Shown here in pieces: positions 10,672 through 22,937 of a DNA stretch of 64,000 nucleotides (position 1 is its first letter; each line of letters opens with the position of its first letter). The notes beneath the pieces were generated by a model. That model was not told the origin of the DNA and did not search any database. It saw only the letters and a program-made list of their open reading frames with translations. Origin of the DNA: Cunninghamia lanceolata (lineage: Eukaryota > Streptophyta > Pinopsida > Cupressales > Cupressaceae); the NCBI GenBank assembly GCA_027924645.1, contig BSBN01000254.1:13100001-13164000 (forward strand), given 5' to 3'. Both the position numbers and the translations under genes were made by a program.

Positions 10672-12250
10672 TGGTGTCGAAGTTGGTTGTGAGTTATGGG
10701 TTAGTAGTATTTTAGGAAATTTGGTTCCTACTCTTTCTTGAAAGTATAGTATGCTCTTCTCTTGCATCCAATGATGACCTAGAGAATTAGAAATGCTTAA
10801 GAATGATTTTAGTTTTTGGGGGGTTCTGTGTCTAAGCTTATTATTTGAAGGTATTTCAGAGCTTCCTAAAGAAATTTTGAGCTCACCATTTAGTTTAGAT
10901 CAGTCGAAAAAGGTAGATCATGCTTTTATTTTATCCAAATCAAACACCAGAGGTGAGATCTATGAAGGTTAGAATCAGATGATTTTTTTGTGGAAATCGA
11001 GCATCCTACTCAAAATTGGGGCACTTCGAGGAAAAATGGATTGTATCATCATATCCAAAAGGCCCAAAAACCCCTATTTCATATATAATTTGTCCAATTT
11101 AGAGAAAGTTGTCTGGAGGGGCAAAATTGTCTTACAGGCAGAGCCATACAGCTCCACCTGTGCAAGGTATGGCACGATTTTTGAAAACAAAATACTTTAC
11201 TTTATATGAAATTTTTAAATATTTTATCAAAAAAAGAATTAAAATTTTATATTTGTAAAAGTTTTTTTATAAGTAAATCAAAATAAAAGAAATTTAAGGC
11301 ACTGTGCAGGCCCCGTACCCTAAGGGTATGTAGGTCCCTCTATAGGGCCCCATGCCCCATAGAGGGCACAAACTCCTTTACAAAGGGTTGGGCTTGGCTT
11401 TGGCACCCACCCTTCAATATTTCAATCAACCTTTAAGGCCTTTTCAAAAAAATTTAATATATTTAAATCTCCATTCACCTCTACGCCTTTCCGTACTATG
11501 CATAAGTCTCAGTGCTTGTAGTAGAAATTTGGCAGGTCTACTATCTTTAGTGGTTTTTAAATCTCCTCCACCAGATCTGGTAGTTTTCTAAACTTATCTA
11601 GAGGAAAGATAAATCTAGTAGAGGTTTAAATTATCTGGTTGTTTACTACAATTGACAGTGCCATCAAATTTACAGGTAATTTCACCAAATTTAGTGATAG
11701 GTGGATTTTGGAAATTTACCCCCTTCACCATTAAGGCTTTCTCATTTGCCCCTAATCTTCAAACGACTCATTCTCAGCCATACTAAGGCATTTTTTAGTG
11801 CAATGTTTTTGGAAAAGTGGTAGAATTTAGCACTCTTCATAATGGTGGAATCAATTTTTGCTTAAGTGATCCTGTTTTTCTAGAAATTTAGTTTTCTCAT
11901 CAAATCTGAAGGATAGTTCTCATTTTTTAAACTTCAAATGCTTGTAACTTTCACATACAACCTAAGATTGAGGTGTTTATTTTTTTGAAAGTGGTTTTTT
12001 TTTTAACACTACATATTGGTGCTAGTTTGAGGTTCTAATTCTGAGATTATATTTTTCTTTCAGTATTTGAGTCCATTTTGGACATTTGTAATCCTCTGGA
12101 AAACAACTCCAACATTGTATATGCACTGATCTATAAAGTGCCAAAATCATATTTTTTCTAGGTGAGATCTTTGATTGAGTGAATTTTGGGGGTGGGGGGG
12201 TAAACTTGTGGTGATTGATTGAATTCTTTTCTTTGCTATGTGTTCTTATA
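10672..12250 (+). other. long leader of copia element
   Basis: Non-coding in all convincing ways. Segments match the interior of the element at 1429-3453 read on its minus strand. Examples are TTGTGAGTTATGGGTTAG near 10690, a TTTCAGAGCTTCC block near 10855, and a block near 12060-12130 containing TTTCAGTATTTGAG and CCATTTTGGACAT. A leader of this length is long for a copia element. Confidence 0.6.
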
Positions 12251-13521
12251 ATGGGAAAACATAACATTGAACTCCTAACTCCATATAATTATGCATCATG
12301 TAAAAATTAATGTGGAATTATCTAAGGGGAAAAGATTGCACATGTTATGTAAAAGAATCTATCCATGAACCTAGTAATGCTAGTGCAAAATCCCTATGGG
12401 AGACCAATCGTGAGAAAATTCTTGGGTACAATTGTTTATTTGTCTTTGTTGATTTACAGTTTCATGTTGAATCATGCAAGACACCTAAGGAGGCTTTGGA
12501 GACTTTTGAAAAATTGTATGGTAAAACTAACAAGATTAGGGGTTATTAGATTGATAATAATCTAATGAATCTTGATCCTACAATTTTCAACGACATCCAA
12601 GACTAATCTCCAAGATTAAGAAATTCAAAACATAGTTAAAGGATTGCAATCTATTGATAAGGAGGATTTAAAGTTGATTATGAATGTGTTATCAAAGCTT
12701 GGTCCTGAGTATTTAGTATTTATTTTTGGCTTTCACACCAATTGACTCTCTATGGGAGCTACATATGTTGAGCCTACTTTTGATGAATTTTCAAATCTTC
12801 AAATCCAAGAGGAAGCAAAGCTAATTCAAATGGGACTCATCAAGTCTTTTAAGCCACAAGCATTGGTAGCTAGTGAGCCTAAGGTACAAAAAGAATCAGA
12901 GAATCCTGATCAGAAACAAAAGAAGAAAAATAACAAGCCACATAAAGAATTTGAATCTTCTTCCTCAAAATGGGAATCATCTAAAAGTAGAAGCCGATGT
13001 GTGCATATTGCAAGAAATTAGGGCATGATGAACATTAATGTTATTTAAAACAAATTGATTAGTAGAAGCATTTTTTAACAAAGAATAAAATTAATTTGCC
13101 TTCAACTATGTCAAAGGGTTCATCATCTCCTTCAAATCTAAAGTTAGAGAAACAAAATGGGAAAGCACTTGTTGCAATTGTAGATTCTGAGTTAGGGAGA
13201 TGGATCCTTGATTCTAGAGCTTCACATCATATGGCTTCATCATAGAGTATGTTCTCTTTATTTGAGACTTGTTCATCACAAAACATCCTGATGGCTAACA
13301 ACACATATATGCATGTTTGTGGGAAAGGATCTATTGACATAGATGAAGGATCATTCAATGATGTCCTTTGTGTGCCATCATTTTCAACCAATACCCTTTC
13401 TATATATCAGATCACACATGGTAGCGTAGGAAAGATTGTTGAGTTCACACCCAATTCTGTGATTTTTCAGGATTTGCATAGTGAGTGTTTAGTGGAAAAA
13501 ATGGATTTGTTAATGTTTTAG
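12251..13521 (+). pseudogene. degenerate copia gag-protease
   Basis: The likely start is ATG at 12251 (MGKHNIELLTPYNY), with a one-base frameshift before MWNYLRGKD near 12310. The gag core runs to about 12700 and includes a TPKEALETFEKLYGKTNKIRGY stretch typical of copia gag helices. A zinc knuckle C-x2-C-x4-H-x4-C lies at about 13000-13045 with a TAA just before its last Cys. The protease motif near 13210 reads LDSRASHHM, with the Gly of the usual DSGA changed to Arg, followed by a stop and then by about 90 residues ending near 13521. No integrase or reverse transcriptase follows. It cannot encode a working polyprotein. Confidence 0.7.
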
Positions 13522-13734
13522 TGTTTTGATATTTGAATCCACCTTTCCACTTTACATTTAAGGATCTAGGATCAAGTGGCAATTCACTATCATACCCTAG
13601 ATTGTTGTTTGGTTGTATGGTGCAAGAGCACCTCAAGACCTAAGAATCAAGAGGATTCCATGCATATTCTGTTCTATCCAAGTCTCATATTTGTAAGGCC
13701 TTAGTGCCATATTGAGTCATAGTTGGCCGAGTAG
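13522..13734. other. unassigned spacer
   Basis: Lies between the end of the copia frame and a probable solo LTR. It may be decayed copia pol, but I could not read a motif in any frame. Confidence 0.3.
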
Positions 13735-14871
13735 TGGTATAAACTGAGTCTATATACATGTTACTGAAGTTTGTAACTGATTTGAGTGGATGTAACTGAA
13801 TGGCAGAGGTGGTTATATGGCGATTCACCTTCCATCTTATGTAACTGCTGATATGAGAGTCTATATAGTAGTGTTGTGTTCGTTAAGAGACACAGATAGA
13901 GAGGGAGAGAAAAGGAGAGACACAAAGGCAGAGAAGATTGTTGTATGTATATTTTCTGAGAAGAAGGAATAAAAAGTTCTATTTTGGTTTAATTACATGG
14001 AATGTAGATCGGAAGCATTCCACTGGTTGAGATTTCTTTGAAATCAATGGAATGACTTCCTTATGAGTAGATCATTTCTCATTCTGTTGAGATTTTGTTG
14101 TTTTTGTATATTTGTTCATGTGTTCACGTTGTTGTAGAGTTGTAGAAGTGGCATCGCTGTAACATAGCCCTCAGGGAAGCTTGTAGAAGTCACATCGATC
14201 CATGGTGTCAGACTAATAGGAGGGTATTGGTGGAGAATGGCATAGTCTCACCAAAGACAACATACATTGGTACATTGGAATGATAAACAAGAGTTTCACC
14301 GATGGGTAAAGTGTTGTCGATTAGTGAACATCAACATCGACGTCAAGGGTTGGTCGTATCAGCGTATCAGCGGACCTCCGTCAGGCTTCCTCAATAGTAG
14401 TCTGTCTTGCCGACGAGTGTGGGTCAAAGTCCATCGGTGTATCGGCAAGAGGTTAGAAGTGTCCGCCGATGGTAAAGGTCACACTGATGGTCGAAGCCCA
14501 TCGGCATATCGGATGAAGAGAACAAAGTTTCGTTGATGATCTAAGTCACACTAACGGTGGTAGTTCGAGGGGTCATCTAGGTGATCGGTATGTTGATACA
14601 ATAGGATTTGAAATCGCCGATGGTATGTAGTCTTGCTGAAGACAAAGCATTGTGTTGAGCTATTGGGGAGAGATGTGAGATCAGAGGAAGAGTTTTCAAG
14701 TGTGCCAACAGTATTCAGTCTTGTTGATAGTGAAGAGTGTGAGTGTGTTCTGGTATTGTGTGGACCTAGTGAAGGGTATTTAAAGCTGATTAAGAGATAA
14801 TCTCTTTGTACTATGGGTTTGATGGGTATTCACCCTAGTTTTGAAACATTTTCTTTGTGCACTCTACATCA
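13735..14871 (+). repeat. probable solo LTR of the CCGAT-rich gypsy family
   Basis: Begins TGGTAT and ends CATCA, like the LTRs at 28679, 32771, 40963 and 63077 (TGGTGCA...TGCATCA). It shares with them an AATAAA signal (near 13967), a hairpin built on CATTCCACTGG (14008-14050) and, in the second half, many CCGAT, ATCGG and TCGGC motifs. The end at 14871 is not followed by a primer site, and the 4-bp sequence gtag flanks both ends (13731-13734 and 14872-14875). A TATA-like stretch lies near 13855. These points suggest recombination between two LTRs that removed the interior. A 5-bp duplication is more usual, so the boundary could be off by one or two bases. Confidence 0.5.
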
Positions 14872-16012
14872 GTAGGGAAGCTTGGATTAGGGAATTTAAT
14901 TATCAATTTCTCTTCTCTTATTCTCAATTAACCATTAAAACCCTAATTATGCAAATATGGTAATAAATTGACAAATAATAGAAAATTCTCTTACAAACGA
15001 AAGTGAAATGGCAAATCACAAAATACTTGCTATCGGGGTTCTGAGGTAGAACATTCAGGGACACTGGAGAGGGTGCCCAAGTCCAAGGTACCCATTTCCT
15101 TATGGGATCTGGACCTCTTTCTGACACTGATCAGCCCTATAACTTCTATTTTTTAGGAACACAACTGCAAAGGACACTAGAGGGAGCACCCAAGTCCTAG
15201 AAATGCTTTAGTGTCGTACTTCTCTTCAGATCCTAAATATTTGATGCCTACCAATTATTTCTGCAACTTCACTTCTCCAAAATATGACACCTATAATCTG
15301 CAATCACAAGACTTGTTTTAGGGGTTGTGGTGTTTAGGAGGTTGCCTCAGTCAAGCCCCGGAAGGACACTTAATTCTTCCAAACACCTTTGTCAAATAGA
15401 GAGAGTGTGTCCTTGTGATGTAGAGGCCAAATCCAAATAAAACAATGATTAAAAGCACAATGATAACACCTTGTAGTGAAGATCTCATGGGGGTAATATG
15501 CTCTTCATTCCATGAGGAGATGAATGCTCAAATATGTGAATACAAACACATAAACAAAACAAGTCTGCTCTTGCAACACTATGAAAGCTTTGAATCACCT
15601 TGAGAACACAATAGCTTGCTAGTAATCATCTAGTTTACAAATGAATGCCTAAACATGCTTATCTATGCAACTACAAGCACTCCCGCCAAGATTTTTGTAA
15701 TTTAAACTTACCGTGTCGGCAAAGGGATCAAATAATGGTCACAAACCAATACTCAGAAATTAGGACTGCCCTAGAATAAGGTAGGACTAGGGCGCGGGTG
15801 TCCAAGTCCTTCGCCTATTTTGGGAAGGGTATAGCTCAAGGGGTCCTCCTAGGTCCACTTTGTCATGAAACCTAGGTCTTATTTCATCGGGATGACAAAA
15901 TATGAACTAAGATGTCCTAAATGCATGCTGAAGACCCACGAGCTAAACCGTATGAGGGAAAAGCCCCCAAGGGGACATTTTTTGAATTTACATTTAGCCC
16001 ACACTTTAATGT
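14872..16012. other. unassigned DNA with scattered short repeats
   Basis: No supported gene. Imperfect copies of a block with GGACACT-x-GAG and CCCAAGTCC occur near 15058-15085 and 15172-15200, and a variant GGTGTCCAAGTCC lies near 15797. It could be part of a long LTR, perhaps of the Tat-like element to the right, but no pair of ends was found. Confidence 0.35.
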
Positions 16013-16560
16013 ATGTATAAATGCGAGGCCAATACATGCATTAAAGTAAGGTCACATATGCAACAAACACACCAAGCAGGGAGAAGACATGCCAATCACA
16101 TAGAAAATAGTAATAGGCACACAAAACATGGAGAAGACAGTTACAGTCACGTAGAACATAGAGAAGACAATAGATGCATAGAAGACACATTAATGCATAG
16201 AAGACAGGCATGATTTCTCTTCTTTTTTTTTTCTCATATATATGAAATACAGATGCAAGTACTGGAAAGTAAATAAACCTCCCATAATACATGATGCACT
16301 CATCATGTAGGTCTTTGTATATATGGGGCAACAAACATGCAAGACACGCAAAACCTCCCAAAATGCAGGACTGCATATGGGGCAATAGACATGCCGCACA
16401 AAACAAGCATGCCAAAACACACACACTTGAAGACATGGAGAAAACACGGCAGACAAGAGATGGTGTGTTCCCTATTTCTAGGCTCATCACCATCTCAAGC
16501 ACATTATAGGCACACACTCATGATTGGGCTTCACCACAATAATCATTGAAGATGTACTTA
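16013..16560. repeat. irregular repeats rich in AGAAGACA and GCATG
   Basis: Motifs such as GGAGAAGACA, CATAGAAGACA and GGGGCAA(C/T)A-x-ACATGC recur many times between 16070 and 16450. Open frames on both strands come from this low-complexity composition. The longest, 158 codons on the minus strand, is Cys- and Leu-rich without any recognised domain. Confidence 0.5.
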
Positions 16561-16623
16561 GGGGTTTAGTTAGTCATAGAATCGCTCCCTGCCTCCGTAG
16601 AGGACTTTTGAAAATGCAACCCA

Positions 16624-16735
16624 ACCCACGTCACAGAGATGCCTTACAGTGAAAAGGGGGTATGAGCTCAAAAGTATACAAGCCCACCCACATCATGGAT
16701 ATGCCTTATAGTGAAAAGGAGGTATATGTAATAGA
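16624..16735. repeat. two-copy direct repeat, 63-bp period
   Basis: ACCCACGTCAC at 16624 and ACCCACATCAT at 16687 open two copies that continue through ATGCCTTA(C/T)AGTGAAAAG. They are a local duplication in non-coding DNA. Confidence 0.7.
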
Positions 16736-18219
16736 TTTCAAGATAAATTGGTTGATTGCAAACAAAATCAGGATGCAGGAAGTACTCATTGCACTAGTCT
16801 ACACCTGAGGAGAAGCACATTGCTAACATCTACAGCAGACATCTTACCTTATATATGCCCCCACCTTAAGGTGGTTGATATTAGGTATCAATATCAAGAA
16901 CGTTAAGGTAGGAAGAAAACACACAAGGGAACACTAACTTTCGCAAAGCCCATGCCCCCCAGAGGTGTTATGTACTTTACGATCATCAAATGTTCACACA
17001 AACACATCCCTGCAAGAAACATGTTAGTGTCTATAAGATCATGATAAACAACAACATCAATGTATATGATTAACCAAACAAAGAGCCAAGGTTATACAAC
17101 AAATCCAAAGTTTGAGGATAACTGCAGGGCTATATCACGAAGCTCTCTGAATCAAGTACTGCCAAGGCTAGATTCAAATACAAACAAAGGTGCACAGAGT
17201 AGCACTATTGTTAAGGTTTGTAAATGCAATAGAAACATCATAAAATTCACTATGCAGAAAGCACAAGTGCTTCCACTAGCCAAGCATCAAATAAGATATA
17301 CAAACCCATCATCATATTAGCAACTAAGTCCATTTTTTGATTGCTATCGAAAGGGACACTAGGTCCACATCAGTATAAATGTTTGTCGGCATCCACCCGC
17401 TAGGTGGAAACACTAGAGGAAGTGAAACAATAAATAAGAGAGAAGTAAGTGTCTTAGGGATAGTCATGTAGGAGGGTGCACCAAGTGTCATCAACCTTGA
17501 TGCTATGTCTATAAGACACAACACACAATAATGAAATCAGACAGAGCAATTTAGAAGAATGACGATACAAATAGAAGAAGGTCACAACAGAGGTGGTCTC
17601 CTGGTATCCTGGACCTTACGGGAGAATCTGAGGTCATCCCAGGAGGCCTAAACAACACATAACACATCACAGTGGAAGCACATCATGAGAGAAATAAAGG
17701 GTTAGAAATACTTACCTGGTAGCACCATCATTAAGAACATACACATTTAGGATAGCTCTCATGTTGTTTTAATATTCTATTAACATTAAGTTTAGGATGA
17801 CAAGATGCTTTGGTGGGTTTCAGAGAGTATTATCCTATACCAGTTGTGTAGTTAATTCTAGTAACTTGTAAAGGTACTCTAATTCTTTGTTGGTTTAGAC
17901 CGCAACCATTGCCTACATAGTCATTATTTTTGTACAAGATTTATAATCAACAACCATATAGAGAGTCCATTTCTTTAGAAGAAGGTGAAGCCTCATAGGT
18001 ATCATAAATTGTAGTATAAGTGAGGGTATTGTCTTTATATGTGTTACCTTTTCATTCACCCTTATTCAATTTTTTGCTATCCTTCCCTAAGAAAAATGTC
18101 GACCTACCATCTTCCCTTATTGGTCATATGTTTATTTCTTAAGTCAGCTCTTTGTCTTTAAAATTCATTCGCCTATCATCTTATTTGCAAAATTATTGTA
18201 GTCTTGAACCTTCAAACTA
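16736..18219. other. unassigned DNA upstream of Tat-like element
   Basis: No gene, tRNA or clear LTR end was seen. By position it should contain the 5' LTR and primer site of the Tat-like element. A TGGTATC at 17603 is followed by an unrelated sequence, so I do not call it a primer site. Confidence 0.3.
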
Positions 18220-18420
18220 GAACCCTTTTCAAGAGTTCAAAAGTTCAAAATTTCAATGGTTCAAAGGTTCAATGGTTCAATATTCAATGTTTCTTGAGAA
18301 GTTGTTTACCCTTGGTCCCCTTGTGTAACTCAATTTGTATCTTTGAACCACCCAATTGAACCCCAAATTGGAGTTCAAAAGTTCAATGGTTCAAAGGTTC
18401 AAAGGTTCGACATTCCATGA
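18220..18420. repeat. GGTTCAA microrepeat cluster
   Basis: The heptamer GGTTCAA and close variants (AGTTCAA, TTGAACC) occur about a dozen times in two patches (18229-18290 and 18340-18410). The same heptamer clusters in the LTRs at 29100-29340, 33100-33400 and 57850-58050. Confidence 0.7.
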
Positions 18421-18479
18421 CAAATGTGCTTATGTAATTAGCCTCACTTTTCCCAAAGTCTTCTTTAAGTCAAAAATTT

Positions 18480-21400
18480 GCAAGAGATTTTAAAGGAGAA
18501 AATTATTTAGAGGGAAATATATCCGAAACATTTTACAAAATGGAAAGTTTTAACTTTCGAAAGGTTATGGGTAATGATTACACATCAAAGTCATGTATGA
18601 GAACTACTATCAATTAATTCACTTGTCAGAATTTGTGTCTTATCAAGAATATTCAACACAAATTAATTGATCCAGTAATTATTCGACCAGATTTTATACC
18701 TCTCATCAAGAAAGAACATGCCAATTTTAATAGTTAAACATACAAGGTGATACAAAAGGAGAATAGCGTTGGAGGTAAAGGATTTTTCTTGCCCAATTTG
18801 ACAATGATTTCAGATACGTTGAAGGTGAGTTTGACTTTTTTTATAGCTGATCCCATTACTTTGTTGAAAAAGAGAATCATTTTGAGTTTCTCATATTGTT
18901 AAAAAAGTTCAAAGCATTTTCCATTCTATTTGTCCAATTCCGAACATGGCCCTAGCCTTGTTTGTTCTCTTCTTGAATGTGGAGATACCCTTTTAGCTCA
19001 ATATGATTTAGAGGACTTTAAAGAAAGGGTTAAAAATCCTGCGTCTGCACCTATGATGGAAAAAATAATGGAAAGTGGTTTAGTCGAAGCTGTAGCCTTT
19101 CCTATGGCTGTACAATGCCCTGAGTTAGTTGTTGAATGTATGAGCATATATTATCCCAAAAATAGATGTATTAGAACTTCTGATGTTAATGTGTTATTTC
19201 CTATTAATAGAGAAACCCTAATGGCTGTAATAAAAATCCCACCTAAGGAGCCATACTCTGATCTTAATATTACTTCCTCTGATAGTTATTTTTCATTGAA
19301 GAAGGCAAATTATAAGAGTGTAATTGCAAGAAATTAACTATTAAAATTTTAAAATGGAGGATCGAGACTGCCCAGAGCACTAACAAGAGAACATATGATA
19401 CCGGTAATAAAAGGTATCATGGTATTATTACACAGATTAAAGGGTAGTTCTTAGGCATTCTATTGGGAGGACTGGATGTATTTCTTCATTCAAGTGATCC
19501 TTCAAGGAGAATAGTATTTGGATTGGGTAGAAATCATAGCTGAATGTTTACATCAGGGTTTGTGTAATTATCTAGGAAATAAAGACTTTTATATGTCCTC
19601 ATATCTCTTTTACTGCCTAGCATCCACAAGGGAATGGAGAGGATTAACTCATGCATCCTTAGTTGAAGATATCAAAATTTATGATTATTATTCACATTTA
19701 CAAATGCAAAATTGTTATGAAAATTATGGAAGAGTTAATGACGTTTTCACCGGTATGATGGCTTATGAATTGATAGGAAATATTAATAAAAGGATGTCTA
19801 ATGAAACCATGCAACTAATCAGAGTTTATGGTAGCTTCTTCATTCAGTTTCCTAGATTTACTTACATCAGGGTCAGTGGTTTTGATGGCGACCCTGTGAA
19901 ACTGCCCAGATATGTCTTTGACTGATTTGTACTGATAGAAGTTTGTAGGGAGTTAGCTCATATAGATAAGAAACTTCTAATGAAGAGAGAGATTGGTATA
20001 TCTTTTCCCCTTGAACTTGGTCACTATTCATGTCAATCAATTTTTTATGCCTAAAATCTAGAGGTGGGCCTGAAAAAGTTCAATTTTCAGTATTATAATG
20101 CCAGACCCAAGTTTCATAGGAAATGTTTTGCTAGGGACAATTTGGATTTTGGAGAGGGGTTTTCACACATTTCCCAGATAGAGGACTATTGGGAGGATTG
20201 CCTAGATGAATTTGAAGTTAGAAAAAGGCTTTGGTGTAGATTCTCCTTAGGGCAAATAATCACCCTTAATCTGAATATGAATATCAGTAGAATAGTAGAT
20301 GATGAGGAATAGGTGATCGATTCTCATTTTGAACAAATAAAACAACTTCCTATTCTAGAAGTTGACTAGAACAGAGATGAAGAGGATCGGATCGAGGTTA
20401 AAACCCCCCCTGTAATAAGGAGAACTAAAAAATGGTTAAGGGAATGGAGAGTGAAAATGGTTCAAAATGAAGATTCCCAGTGGTGTACACCCATTGATGA
20501 ATCACAATCTCCTGTAAGCTCTTCTAATTAGCTTATTAATATCTATGATGTAGGTACTCCCAAATCAAAAATTGAAAAAGGTTCTGTCATCCAAAGGTCC
20601 AAGAAAACCCTTGCGACTATTATGCCTTCTCACACCACTAGATCAAGGGCTAAAAGTAGGAAGAAGAAGGAAATTTCAGATTGAATATTTGTGGACTTAA
20701 ATAGTGAAGAAGATTCAATAGAAGTAATGAGTGATAAAGGGGTTGGTTCACCAATGATCGAAGAAATTAGTATGAATCAACAAGCAGAGGTTGCTTTAGA
20801 TTCCACTGATCTGATGATAATACCAAATGCGCCTTCTGAACAACTGAATCCTAATAAAGAAGTTCCAGTCACTGCACCTAAATGGTCAAAAAATTCAATT
20901 AGTGATAAAAGGAAAATAGTTCCATTTTCTTTACCATTGGAAGACATGGTTAGCAAATGTCTGGGAAAGGCTCTGAAATCCAAAAAGCTGAAAACCACTT
21001 CCAGGGTGGACATTGACCCAAATACCAAAAATTGAAGTGTAGAGATAGCTCGACCAATAGCTGATGAAGAAGTTTGGGACCCCATAGACTAGGATTTCAT
21101 GATAGAAAGAGTAGATGTTGGAACTGTATCACGTTCTGTAGACATGCACCATCTTGAAGCATCAAGTAAAAGGATAGTTAGCCCTATGTGGAAGGATGAA
21201 AAAGATAAGAGGGTGTTGAAACAAGCTTTACGATCAATGACAGAGTATATTGACGCCATTCATAATCCAAATCCACAACATGTTTCTCAACTACCTCTGT
21301 CTTTTGACCCAAAATCTCCAGTCAATCAGAAAATGCTCAATTAGATACATAGAAACAAAATGGTGACCAAAGTGTTTAATGATTGGCTGGATGGTATCAT

Positions 21401-22103
21401 CCAAAGGGTACAAAATATATTAATGAATTGAAAAGTATATATGATGAAACCATGGCTACTATCGAATATTTGAAAATATAGAATGCTTCGTGGGAAAAAG
21501 ATGAAGGGAAATGGATGAGTGTGATAAATCAACTAAGTGAAGTTTAGAAGCATGGGGTAGCAAAGTTTTTATCAGAAAAGAATATAACAAGTTTGAATGA
21601 CAATACACTATATGTAAGCAGGAGGAACATCGAATGGAGAAACTCAATGTCTAGATAAGGATGAATGGAGTTTACAAAGATGATTAAAGAGATAACTGAG
21701 TTTACTCAGTCTTTACAGCATGATTTGGAATGTATTGATGTGAAGTACATAAAAGATGATGGTGAGCTGGAAAAAGATATTGATATTGTGGTACAATCCT
21801 TCAGAAAGAAAATTAGTTTTGTTAAAGAAAATGATAACTTGATAATTGATGATTTCTCTCAGATGTCAAAAGTGGAATCACTTCTTCACCTTTGTGTCAA
21901 TGCGCTCCTGGAGCATGCAGAAAAAGTGGCAAAATTTTGAAGAGAAAAGGATGTTTGGAAAGCACGAGTTAAACTCATTGGCATCCCTAACTTCCTAAAA
22001 ATTTAGGAATTTGTTGCCGCATACTAGGAATGAAAGATGCAACATGTCTCTTTAGCCAAAGAAAGAAAATCTAGAGATTCCAACCCACTGCCCCAGTCAT
22101 GAT
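18480..22103 (+). pseudogene. ORF1 of Tat-like element
   Basis: A long protein-coding remnant before gag. From about 18480 to 21420 one frame can be read with stops only, then a frameshift leads to 21660-22103, for about 1,200 codons in all. I do not recognise a catalytic domain. Visible parts are: a globular region (18930-20310) with an IQFPRFTYIRVSGFDG block near 19845-19900 and an EDYWEDCLDEFEVRKRLW block near 20180-20235; a charged Ser/Lys-rich linker (20330-21030) with a basic TRSRAKSRKKK patch near 20640; and a helical, possibly coiled-coil end (21665-21940). Extra ORF1 proteins of unknown role precede gag in Ogre/Tat elements, which fits the position. Confidence 0.65.
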
Positions 22104-22937
22104 CGTGCTTACATAATCTTTTCATTCAGTTATTTAGTTGGAGAATTATGTTTAAAAACTTTGTCTTTCAATTAGCTTTAAAAAAAAAAATCCCACTAAG
22201 GCTCAGAGTTTGTTTTAACTCTAGGTTTAAAGAACAATTAATTAGGGTAAGATATATATATGTTTTTTGATTTTTCAAAAAGGGGACATATAGAGAGTTA
22301 GAAAAAGAAGAAACAAGGAATTTTGGAGCGGAACTTTTATGTTTACAATGTATGTGATGTTGGTCTAAAAGGTTTTCATCTGTGAATGAGAAGAAGAAAT
22401 GATTTTTGCAGACTTAAATGTGTGTGTTTAAGTCTTTGAAATTAGGTTTCTGTGCGAACTCTTCCTTTATGTGGTAATTATTCTTTCATTGGATGACTCA
22501 TCATATATGTTTTATCATTTGCTGGTTCAGTGATACATGTGTATATTTATACATTAATTTTATTGTTGAAGATGGAATCTGCGTGTTCTATCACTGAGTG
22601 ATGTTAATGAAAGAAACGATATCACATTCATGACATAGTGATGTATGGATGTTAGTTTGCCTTAAATGCTTTCTGGTTAAAAGTGTGTCCAAATGATTAG
22701 AATAGTTTGAATTCATCGAAGACTTAAAAGGGAGCTGTACCTTAATTCAAAGGGGAATTATTCCTGATAATTCACCTAGTTGTTGTTTAACTTATTTGTT
22801 CTAAAAAGGAAGGGTTATAGAGTCAAAACAAAACATTTTTAGACCAAGACAAATCTATTAACCAATAGTTTTTGGCTACTCTACTAGGGAATCGAAGTTG
22901 TTTGTTGAAAGATCAGTCGCCTTAATAAGAAGCAAGG
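22104..22937. other. spacer between ORF1 and gag
   Basis: 834 bp, AT-rich, without a readable protein. It separates two reading units of the Tat-like element and could contain the signals that allow gag expression, but no specific site is evident. Confidence 0.45.

Larger units (their letters stand above)
10227..13530 (+). mobile_element. Ty1/copia element, 5' half
   Basis: A TGTTAG...TAACA LTR (10227-10671) is followed at once by a degenerate iMet primer site (TGGTGTCGAAG), a 1.6-kb leader and a broken gag-protease. Reading disappears near 13530 and there is no 3' LTR, so the element is truncated. The leader is homologous to the interior of the small element at 1429-3453, which has a perfect iMet site at the matching place. 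That explains the unusual primer site here as a mutated one. Confidence 0.7.

Noticed and set aside
14267..14536. 89-codon frame in the probable solo LTR
   Set aside because: Falls in the CCGAT motif region and resembles no protein.
16041..16517. 158-codon Cys/Leu-rich minus-strand open frame
   Set aside because: It lies in irregular repeats, overlaps open frames on the other strand, and its composition follows the repeated TGC/TGT and CTT triplets. No domain is visible.
17592..17625. TGGTATC as a primer site of the Tat-like element
   Set aside because: The match to the iMet site ends after seven bases and no LTR end (CA) precedes it.
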